A model generated the notes under the pieces. That model was given only the letters and a program-made list of their open reading frames with translations, was not told the origin of the DNA and searched no databases. 64,000 nt of DNA from Nematostella vectensis (taxonomy: Eukaryota > Cnidaria > Anthozoa > Actiniaria > Edwardsiidae): NCBI RefSeq assembly GCF_932526225.1, contig NC_064047.1, forward strand, positions 10,460,494 to 10,524,493, read 5' to 3'. A program made the position numbers and the translations under genes. Below are positions 55,107 through 64,000 of the stretch, in pieces; the stretch's first letter is position 1, and every line of letters begins with the position of its first letter.

Positions 55107-58100
55107 ATGGAGTCACTTTTAGCATTTCCGATACTTTCGGTTTTCTTGGCGTTGGCAAATTTCACGGCAAACTCTGGTGAGTAGAAAGTTATATAGTCCG
55201 GGAGCCACAGCGCTAAGAAAGGTGGTTAAAGCACGATAGTTGCTTTACTTCAAAGGCTGAAGAAAAAAAAACATCATGCAGAATTGCTTGAATCTCAATG
55301 AGGAACATTTTAAGGGTGGCAGTATAAATGGAAACCTGGGGAACACATTTAAAATTGTTCCCGATTTCCTAATTTCTCATAAGCGCAGTTTTACCAAACA
55401 GCTATAGGCTCAATTTCCAGCTCGTTTCTGTGAGCCCGCAGTACGTGCCCCCAGTGGTTCAAATGAGGCCTAGCGACGGCTGGAAATCGAGCCTAATGCA
55501 GCTACGGCGAGCAAGTACTCGCGTAAAGCTTACTGGGTCAGTACGCAGCTCTTCGAAGTTGCAATTTGATTGGCGTAAAGACCTATTGTAGCCGTATCGT
55601 TGGTTTGTAATTTAGAAGACGCGCGGTTTGTCCTCAAATATTGGTTAGGAAGAATTTTTTTAGTTTTCAATTTTTTTCTTTAAAAATTTCCTCAAATTGT
55701 CTATTACAAATTTGATCTGATCTGCCCTCTCCCCTCTAACACAAGTTGCGTAGCTATCGGAAATAACAAATAACAAACGTAATATCGGCGACAAATCATT
55801 GGAGGCAAAAATTCAAATTCTTCAAACATTGTGATGACAGTTATAGCGTAAAAATAAAGACAATTCAATCTCGAAGTTTGTTTAGGTCTCAGTTTTTTTT
55901 TTTAGCGGAATGTTCTTCTTTGCACACCGATAAATCGCATTTTAGGCACGTGGAAGGGGAGCGGGGACAAGGGAAGGGGTTTAACACGTGTCGATTTGAG
56001 TGCTGGCCCAACTAACAGTCTCTACTGCCGCACGTACATAAACTTACATTGACATTACTTTAACTTAGGAGGGTCCAAACTTGGTCAGCTCTCAAAGTAG
56101 ACGAACATTTTTTTTTTCGATTCACTGGCTCCCGGACTATCACTTGAAAGCCGTTTTAGTTAATTTCGATTTTTTTTTTTTAAACCTTTACATTGATAAT
56201 TAAGTTTGGAGTAAATAAAAAGTATAAGCTTTTTAAATCTGATAAACGCTCGACAGATGTTCGGATAGTGTTCGTGCGTCATCGTATTTGGCCGATTGGA
56301 TTTCTGTAACGAGCACCATATATTCGGCACTTATTTTTTTGCATTGATTTTTTCTTAATCCGTGTACAGCTCAGTACAATATCTGACACCTTCGTCAGAT
56401 ATTCAGATAACGTTGGACACGTCAAATTATAATTATAATTTATATAGTGAAACCCCTTTGAATCGAACCCACAAAAATAAGAAAAAAATGTGTACGTTAT
56501 GTACACATGTGGGCCGTATTTCAATTATCGTAAACGTTTACAGCGTGCTCACGGATCAGAAATTGCGCGCGACTCAACAAAAAGGTATAAAGCCTAGAAA
56601 AGCTTTTTTATTGTATAAGAATCGACAACTCTTATAAACGTGGGCGAAACAACCGTGTAGTGTGGGCGGAACGAACCAGGCTTAACAGTGTTCACTTAGT
56701 ACAGTTTGTAGCAAGCAGAATAAAGCAAGTAAAACCTTATAACATTCTCTCAACATCTTGTGAAAAAGGCTTAACAGTTGTTTTCTTCTTCATACAGTTT
56801 GTAGCAACAAGGCAGACATCGCCTTCTACGTCGACGTATCAGGGAACCTTGGGCAGAGTAACTTGGAGCGAGTGATCGAGTACATTCTCAAGTTTTTAGA
56901 CAGATCTGACGTCGCTCAGGACAAGAACCGAGTTGCTGTTGTCGGGTACGATGTTGTCCCACACATCAAGCTGACGCTCCAGGGGAGCGCATTTTTATCA
57001 AACACCGACATTCGAAAGGTACGAACAGGGCATATCAATATTTGGGTGACCTTAAATCTCGCTCGGCCAATCTCTTGGAGGCCTGGGTCTAAGGGCTTTT
57101 CAAGACTTGTGTGATAAAGATTTGACCAAGCGATAAAGTTTTTTTGACACATTTTTGCCTCGAGTCTCAAATTGAAAGGAATCAGCATTTTTCACCATGT
57201 TTTATGGAGATCAGGGAGCGGGTAAACTTTAGCTCTTCTAAATATGGGCATCAATGCCCATATAAGGCAATGCATACGAAGGACACTATCCGTGGGGAAT
57301 ATGTTTGATATGTGGGGGTGGGGCCTTTGACTACTGACATTCAACAAAACTAACGGGGGATCATTGACATTCGAGAGGTACTAACGGGAGGGAAGAGGGA
57401 ATCACTGACATTCGAGAGGTACTAACAAGAGGGGAGGGAATCACTGACATTTGAGAGGTACTAACGATAGAAGGGAATTAATGACATTCGAAAGGTACGA
57501 ACAGGGTGGGGGTGTGGCCTTTGACTACTGGCATTCAACGATACTAACGAGGGGGGAGGGAATCACTGACATTCGAGAGGTATGGGGAAAAGGAATCACT
57601 AGCATTCGAGAGGTACTAACGGAGCGCGGGGGGGTGGGGGGGAGAATTACTGATATTTAAGAGGTACTAACGGGAAGGGGGTGATCACTGACATTCGAAA
57701 GGTACTTAAGGATGGGGGAGAGGGAATCACTGACATTAGAAAGGTACTAACAGCGGGTGAGAGGGAAACATGTGTGGCTGACTAGTATTCTTTCAGTGAT
57801 TTCTTCTTTTCAATGATAAGCAAACACTTGTCTTGGGATTTGCAGTTATACATTTTAACCAATAATCGTCCTGCCTTTTTGTTTAAGATCATCCAAACCC
57901 AACTAAAGTTCTCTGACAAGTCAACACGAACCGACCTTGCATTAGAAAGCGCGCTAAGCTTGTTCCAGAGGGAGCAGAGGAGTGGAGTCCCAAAGACCTT
58001 GGTCATTATCACGGACGGGAGAAGCTGGTACGATGACTCAGTGATGGACGCGGCTATCGCAGGTCTCAAGGTAAGTACTGCCAATCAAGCACTGCAAGCT

Positions 58101-58371
58101 CCCCTCCCCTCCCCTCCCCTCCCCTCCCCTCACATTTAGTCACCTTGCTTCGCCTCAACTAGCCGCACCGCACCTAACTAAAATAGCTTCTCTCATAACT
58201 TGCTTTCAGGCCTTGGGCGTGAAAACTCTGGCAGTCGCTGTTGGAAGTGATTCGGTGCTTGACTTGGATAAACTCCAGTTGCTCTGCGGAACACTCGACA
58301 ACGTCATTAAAGTCGCGGATTACGAAAGTCTGCTCGCTTCCGCTAATACCACATTCAACAAGGTGGTCTAG
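55107..58371 (+). CDS. small secreted von Willebrand factor A domain protein
   Basis: Four exons, 55107-55176, 56798-57018, 57888-58070 and 58210-58371, join with phases 1, 0, 0 to give 211 residues. Exon 1: signal peptide (MESLLAFPILSVFLALANFT). Exons 2-4: one VWA domain: ADIAFYVDVSGNLGQSNLER, then STRTDLALESALSLF, VPKTLVIITDGRSWYDDSV and GVKTLAVAVGSDSVLDLDKL. The metal-binding (MIDAS) set is Asp and Ser in DVSGN, Thr in STRTD and Asp in ITDG; the usual third residue Ser is Asn here. The protein is almost only signal plus VWA, as in some cnidarian secreted matrix or immune proteins. Exon 2 was placed at the CATACAG acceptor since only that keeps the phase. Intron 1 holds a MITE, intron 2 a donor array. 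Confidence 0.88.
55194..56139. mobile_element. 946-bp MITE in VWA intron 1
   Basis: Terminal inverted repeats TAGTCCGGGAGCCA and TGGCTCCCGGACTA bound noncoding sequence. The element starts 17 bp after the exon 1 donor. Confidence 0.8.
56689..56812 (+). repeat. duplicated acceptor region before VWA exon 2
   Basis: CTTAACAGTGTTCACTTAGT then ACAGTTTGTAGCAAG (to 56718) resembles CTTAACAGTTG..CATACAGTTTGTAGCAACAAG (56770-56811), so there is a decoy copy of the 3' splice site and first codons about 85 bp upstream of the true one. Confidence 0.6.
57340..57770 (+). repeat. array repeating VWA exon 2 end plus donor
   Basis: About ten irregular units of 35-75 bp read CACTGACATTCGAGAGGTAC then TAACGGG and a G-rich run. 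They derive from the exon 2 end GACATTCGAAAG and its GTACGA donor; the copy at about 57482-57506 matches the true junction exactly over GACATTCGAAAGGTACGAAC. See findings. Confidence 0.9.
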
Positions 58372-58718
58372 ACGGCCTGTGTGCTGCTATAAACCATGTA
58401 AGGTATCTTAGGTATCACGTGACCTTTTGAGTGGCAATTCGCGGACTCCGAATCACTTCAGTGTTTAGGGATCAGCCAGAGAAACGCTTGTTTGTAGGCT
58501 GAATGTGAGCTGCCAATATATATTTTTAGTCGGTCCAGGTCATACGAACCCCTGAAAACCCCAGTTTCTCTCAGAGTTCGAGTTAGTGGGGTTCTAATGT
58601 ATTTTGACTTTGCTCATAATTGTAGGATTCTCTCGCGCAAACGAGACTCCACCATTGATGTATTCTTGGTTCATGTCTGCCATCAAAAGAAAACAAAGAA
58701 ATTAAAAGCCGAGGCATA
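58102..58718 (+). repeat. 617-bp duplication, copy 1 (VWA exon 4 and 3' flank)
   Basis: Nearly identical to 59767-60375: CCCCT-run, exon 4, and about 350 bp of 3' flank ending AAATTAAAAGCCGAGGC. Confidence 0.93.
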
Positions 58719-59108
58719 GAAGCGACAATAGATAAATATGATAATAATAAAGTTTCAGGATTAATGAACTTTTTAATTAAAAAAATGCTATCTACACAAT
58801 TGTATAACAAATTAGAATAAACTAATATTGCTGGATCAGTACCATATGACACCGGATCATCATTTCCTAAGGAACTAGAGGTCATTATCTAACGGGAGAA
58901 AGGAGATGCCTAATAGACCACAATACATGGGACTATTCGGGATTGGGGAAGAGAAAGCAAATTTCAAACAGATAGTATATCATAAATAGTTATCAGATGT
59001 CCACTCTGTGGTGATTGTTTTAATTATCTCTTTATTTTGATTAGTTTAATTGATTAGTTTTTAACCATTAGAAATATTATCATAAGTATTAGTATTAAGA
59101 TATAATAT

Positions 59109-59280
<172 letters not shown>

Positions 59281-59368
59281 TATATATGTGTAAGATAGAG
59301 TTTCAGCGAAATTATTGAGTAGAATAGAGTAGGATGTTTGTTGTTAATATGTTGTATGTATATGTTGT

Positions 59369-59503
<135 letters not shown>

Positions 59504-59766
59504 TGAAATTCAATCTATCATGTTTACAGCTGCAGATTAATTTTGGCCGCCAAGGCCGCAATAGACATTGTGCAAGTGCAAGTTGTAGGTTGTATTTTAA
59601 TTTGTTTTCTTTCTGATCGCTAACATTACATAGATTATTTACCATTATATCTTTATCATTATATCTATCAAAATAAACCACCATTCTGAGTATTAAGCGG
59701 GCTCTTTTTCTAAAATCTTCTCTAGAATTTAAACTGTAATTTCTAGATTTCCAAGTAAATACTAAC

Positions 59767-60375
59767 CCTCCCCTCCCCTCCCCTCCCCTCACCTTTAGTT
59801 ACCTTGCTTCGCCTCAACTAGCCGCACCGCACCTAACTAAAATAGCTTCTCTCATAACTTGCTTTCAGGCCTTGGGCGTGAAAACTCTGGCAGTCGCTGT
59901 TGGAAGTGATTCGGTGCTTGACTTGGATAAACTCCAGTTGCTCTGCGGAACACTCGACAACGTCATTAAAGTCGCGGATTACGAAAGTCTGCTCGCTTCC
60001 GCTAATACCACATTCAACAAGGTTTTCTAGACGGCCTGTGTGCTGCTATAAACCATGTAAGGTATCTTAGGTATCACGTGACCTTTTGAGTGGCAATTCG
60101 CGGACTCCGAATCACTTCAGTGTTTAGGGATCAGCCAGAGAAACGCTTGTTTGTAGGCTGAATGTGAGCTGCCAATATATATTTTTAGTCGGTCCAGGTC
60201 ATACGAACCCCTGAAAACCCCAGTTTCTCTCAGAGTTCGAGTTAGTGGGGTTCTAATGTATTTTGACTTTGCTCATAATTGTAGGATTCTCTCGCGCAAA
60301 CGAGACTCCACCATTGATGTATTCTTGGTTCATGTCTGCCATCAAAAGAAAACAAAGAAATTAAAAGCCGAGGCT
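59767..60375 (+). repeat. 617-bp duplication, copy 2
   Basis: Second copy of 58102-58718 placed 1.05 kb downstream. The few visible differences include the end of the exon and the length of the CCCCT run. Confidence 0.93.
59869..60030 (+). CDS. duplicate, intact VWA exon 4 (possible alternative last exon)
   Basis: This 162-bp copy keeps the acceptor (TTGCTTTCAG), the full frame (ALGVKTLAVAVGSDSVLDLD onward) and a stop. It differs at the end: KVF instead of KVV. Splicing exon 3 to it would give an almost identical protein. Whether it is used is unknown. Confidence 0.6.
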   Translation, partial: ALGVKTLAVAVGSDSVLDLDKLQLLCGTLDNVIKVADYESLLASANTTFNKVF

Positions 60376-60544
60376 GTATATGCTGTGGGGCCGACTTAAA
60401 CCAATAAATTGCAGTTTTAGTTCTTTTCCGGAAACAGCCATATAAATCTCTCTCAAAATTGAATAGCTAACTGACTTAGAGTTCATTTGGGACATATCTT
60501 AACTTACAGTTTTCTCAATTGTCGATTATGTTAACACTTTTCGG

Positions 60545-60888
60545 TGAAAGTACCTCTATCAGCTCTTGAAAATGGAAATCTCTGTTTACGCATATATGAT
60601 ATCTGCGTAAACAGAGTTTTCTATTTTTATGAGTTCTCGAGGCATTCACGTGTGTGACGGTCATTCGTTTGCATCTCCCTTTTTTTCTAGACCTGCCACA
60701 AAGTCGCCCTCTTTGATTCTGGCGCAGTTCTCTTTGTCGTCATGACAGAGTTTGTAGCATTCCCAAAGTTCCCTAAAATCTGTCTCGTCGTAGGGAAATG
60801 CAAGAAGCGAGTGGCCAAACGTGGAGTTCCTTGTTTTCTGAATGGCCGATGTGAGAAAGGATACGAGTAGGCAACGGAAGAGAAGCAT
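60545..60888 (-). pseudogene. PAN/apple exon relic of the PAN-discoidin family
   Basis: It starts with an intact signal peptide (MLLFRCLLVSFLTSAIQKTR) and the same PAN start (LWECYKLCHDDKENC) as 47795-48086. Then an insertion in ARIKEGDFVAGLEKK and a frameshift cause a stop, and a later segment is replaced by a palindrome (60568-60629). No discoidin exons are downstream; their place is taken by the duplicated VWA exon. Confidence 0.88.
60568..60629. repeat. palindrome inside the dead PAN exon
   Basis: CTCTGTTTACGCA (60580) and TGCGTAAACAGAG (to 60616) are perfect arms, with imperfect pairing farther out (GAAAATGGAAAT / TTTTCTATTTTT). The block A exon has only the right-hand side. Confidence 0.85.
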
Positions 60889-61099
60889 GGCTCTTATCTC
60901 TGTGTCTTCTTTTGGTTTTTGAATAATTGACTCACATGATAGAATGCATCTTCTTTTGAAGGAGTACATGCTGAGATGATAATTATCCTTTGATGAAACA
61001 AAATGTGATTATACAGCATGATAATTGTGATCGCAAATTGCATCATCTCTTCAAAGAATGGCACCTTAGGAGATGACTTTAGTTTATTAAAGGGATAGA

Positions 61100-62985
61100 T
61101 GATTGTTATGATTGTTATTGATGGTTATGTTTACAATGCTGTGCCGTTGTTTGTGTTTAGCCCGAGAAAAAGAGAAAACGTATTGTTTTGAACATAAAGG
61201 CTACTGAAGGTAAAAGATTGAGAAAAGAAGGAGAGCAAGAAAATATATTGATTGCCAATAGTTTTCGCAGGATACAATTAATTACACAAACCAATTATAT
61301 TCTGCTTACATCACATTTAGAGCAATGTCCGAGCCCCCAGTCTTTGTGATGTTCACAGTAACATTTTCCCTGCTAGCAGGAAAAGTAACATTGCCTAGGG
61401 CAAGCAAGTTACATGCTAAGTAATTACATGATTTAGTCGGCATAGCTATGCAATGACAAGGATATCTTGGTCTCGGGGGAGGGACTCCGCTAAAAGCAGA
61501 TGGGGGTGGTTGTTGATGGGAGAGCAACTTGGGTGTGGTCAGCAGAAATTCTTACCCCTAAGAGATAGCAAATCGGGTGTGATAGAAGGAATGTTTTAAC
61601 CCTTAGAGATAGCAGAATAGGAAGAGCCATTAAAAAAACCCTAAGGAAAAGCAGTTGGTCAAATGTTATACCCTTAAAGATAGCAGAATCAGGAAAATCC
61701 TTTAACAATTGGTAATAGCTGGTAATAGCTATGAAATGACAAGGATACCTTTTTTCAGGTGATTTCAGGTGAATAAAGCAAGGACTAAAGTATAGCTGTC
61801 ATTATAGGCTGGCTGAAATGACAGCAGATGTAAATAAATGTTTTTTTTATTTTCCTTTCTTGCTTAGTAAAATTATTCAATCAACGCACATTCCTATAGC
61901 CAACATACTCTCTGCTCTTGCTCTGTTGATACAGAGCAATCTCATACCAAGGTCCGAAAATATGGAACCCTCTCCCTAGAGAACCCCCGACCCTTCCCAG
62001 TCCCCAGAGATTTTAGAAATATCTGTAATTAAAAGTTACTTACTGCAATTTATGTGCATTTATTTGCATAGCTAACAACAATAATTTTTTTTGCATATGT
62101 AACATCAATGGAAGCTGGCTACACTGTTATTTGCAAATGTAGATAGTCTTTTTTTTCTTTTAATTTTTCTATGCATTTGCACAATGGCTGGCCCTCTACA
62201 TGACTGATTACTATTCATGAACATGGTTAGGAGAGACTCATATGTACTAATTGCAGGGTTAGAGGGCTTTGAATATTTGAATGGAATTTTAAATAAATTT
62301 AAATATGGTTGTTTGTCATTAGAAGGAAGATGGATTTTATACAGGATATAAAAGAAAGGATGGTGAAGAGAAAGGATAAGAAAAAGGATACATGAAACGG
62401 ATTTGATTTATCAAGGATTTGTAGTTTGGTATGCAATAGATATAGTAATAAGGTTTAGTTGTTAGGTTTATGGGGTATATAGTTTTGGACTCTCTAAGGC
62501 CCCATAGTACATAGCCGTAGCAGGCCTAGGCATAGTGGGGGGACACCACAATACAAAAACATTAAGAATACAGAAATGCAGGACAATACAGAAAAATTAA
62601 TAAAACAATGGGGGGTGGGGGGAGGGTACAGCCAAGCCCCTACGGGTAATTTCCTATTTATAATTTTTGATCTGTTGTACAATCTGTTGTACATCTGCTG
62701 TACTATTGACTGCCTAAACTCAGTCATGTTTTTCTTTCAGGAGAGTTTGACAGCTATATATAATATCAACTTTTTTCTTATTTATTCAAAGGGCACATGA
62801 ACTTAAGGGTCGCTTTTTCTGAAAAAAAATCTTTGTAGATTCTCTGAACTATACTAAATAAATACAACAAGACTAACACAAATAAATAGGGCCCAATTTA
62901 GCAAGATCTTAATGTGTGGCAAATTATAAATATATTTTCTGTATCAGTTGTCTATCAAGTACAACTCTATTTTGTATCGGTTGTA
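61100..62985. other. intergenic, dispersed repeat only
   Basis: 61531-61708 belongs to the same repeat family as 22735-22932 (AAATTCTTACCCCTAAGAGA; AGCAGAATCAGGAAAATCCT). The rest is AT-rich with no gene recognised. Confidence 0.5.
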
Positions 62986-62987
62986 GG

Positions 62988-63210
62988 TGAACTTACCAAC
63001 CTTCAAGAAGGGGCGCAGAAGACGTTTGGAAGAGGCTTCTTGTTGCATGGGGGTTGGATCATGTGGCGAAGTGCATCGAATACATTTGAGCATAACGAGT
63101 GGGATTCGATCATAGACAAAGTCTCCAGCGAGATAGAGGGGGCTCGTATGGTAATCGCCGCTAAAAAGAAGCTATTTCCAAGGTGTTTTCTACCACCAAA
63201 TGGATGAGTG
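62988..63210 (+). pseudogene. degenerate coding-like fragment, family unknown
   Basis: After an AG acceptor-like site, one frame reads VNLPTFKKGRRRRLEEASCC and, after a frame change, NEWDSIIDKVSSEIEGARMV. The composition looks like protein coding, but I cannot name a family. A transposon origin is likely. Confidence 0.35.
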
Positions 63211-63527
63211 TTGTGAGAACCGAGTGATGATTAAGGTTGGTTAAGGGGAATGTCTGTTCAAGCTGTGATACGCATTTTAAGTACGACAGATCTGATGAGT
63301 TTATAGACTTCCATGAGAATAGGCATAGGATAAGGAAGAAGTCTTTCTACCTTTCTAACTTGGACAATATGCTAATCCATTTTGATTTAGGGTATAGTTC
63401 TAGGCAGTCTGTTAGCTAGGTTAAAATGTTTTAAAGTGTTATCTAGTAAATCTAGCGACACTTTTAACAACAGCTTTGAGAGAGCAAAATTTACCCACAA
63501 CCCCCCCCCCCCCCCAAATATCCGAGG

Positions 63528-63855
63528 TAAAAACATTCTAGCGCTGTTGTGAAACTTGTCACCTAAACAAACTTATAAAGTCAAAAGGGGCATTTAAATC
63601 TTAGAAAGAGGACCAAAATATAACAAATTCACTACTTTTATGTTTTTGTGAAAGCTATGTGTGAAAAAACGGTTGCCATGGTAACATGGAGCGTCATCAC
63701 CACATGTCAATGGCATCAAAACGTCCGCAGAAAGATTTTAGGAAAAGTCACAGAGTTTTAGCCTTCTAGCTGCTATGGTTCAGGAGTTATAGCAATTTTC
63801 CCGGAAGGGGGGGAGGTCTTAAAGAGCCCCCCCCCCCCCCAGTCTGAATAGTGTA
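63528..63855 (-). mobile_element. second, diverged copy of the TTAA-flanked MITE, truncated
   Basis: In reverse complement: CAGACTGGGGGG start, GGGAAAATTGCTATAACT, CCATGGCAACCGTTTTTTCA, CTTTATAAGTTTGTTTAGGT and CAACAGCGCTAGAAT, colinear with 23950-24480. Its outer end has decayed (CTGAATAGTGTAAA rather than GGGTTAA) and the other end is missing. Confidence 0.85.
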
Positions 63856-64000
63856 AAACCATAACACACACAACGTATGACACACACAACGTATTCATAC
63901 ACACTCTGAGCTTGAGGTACCAATTCAAAATGCATCGATGGAGAGAACGCTTAAAGTCAGACAAATTGTGGCGATATGATGTGTGCGATAAAATAAAAAA

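Overview
The window is eukaryotic. Its genes are split by GT-AG introns, and it carries several kinds of transposon, many microsatellites and minisatellites, and secreted PAN, fibrinogen-like, discoidin and VWA proteins. Together with a Ngaro-type tyrosine-recombinase retroelement, Ty3/Gypsy and BEL/Pao fragments and TTAA-flanked MITEs, this fits a cnidarian, most likely an anthozoan such as a sea anemone. The taxon is inferred from gene and repeat content only.

Layout. (1) 1-14.6 kb, minus strand: ten exons of malonyl-CoA decarboxylase (MLYCD), from the start codon at 14612 to the exon with the catalytic-serine motif LSPIPGF at 102-260; the 3' end lies outside. Its introns hold large tandem arrays (41-bp and 37-bp units) and a 4.2-kb Ngaro-like element inserted in the 37-bp array. 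(2) 15.8-34.9 kb, plus strand: two tandem paralogues of a secreted PAN plus fibrinogen-like protein, 323 residues each, with two non-LTR-related mobile fragments and a Ty3/Gypsy relic between or inside them. The first paralogue carries a decayed packaging-ATPase-like gene in intron 1. (3) 35-44 kb: mostly noncoding, with foldback repeats, a two-exon gene for a 94-residue secreted protein (minus, 39.7-40.6 kb) and a BEL/Pao fragment. (4) 43.9-61.1 kb: a duplicated block. One copy (43.9-48.4 kb) has a dead VWA gene and an intact PAN-discoidin gene. The other (55.1-61.1 kb) has an intact VWA gene with a duplicated last exon and a dead PAN exon that has lost its discoidin partner. (5) 61.1-64 kb: repeats only.

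The most unusual pattern is that three unrelated genes (MLYCD, PAN-discoidin, VWA) each have an intronic tandem array built from the end of the preceding exon together with its 5' splice site. Each array is therefore a string of decoy donor sites. All splice structures here were read by eye from splice consensus, phase and protein similarity; there is no transcript support.
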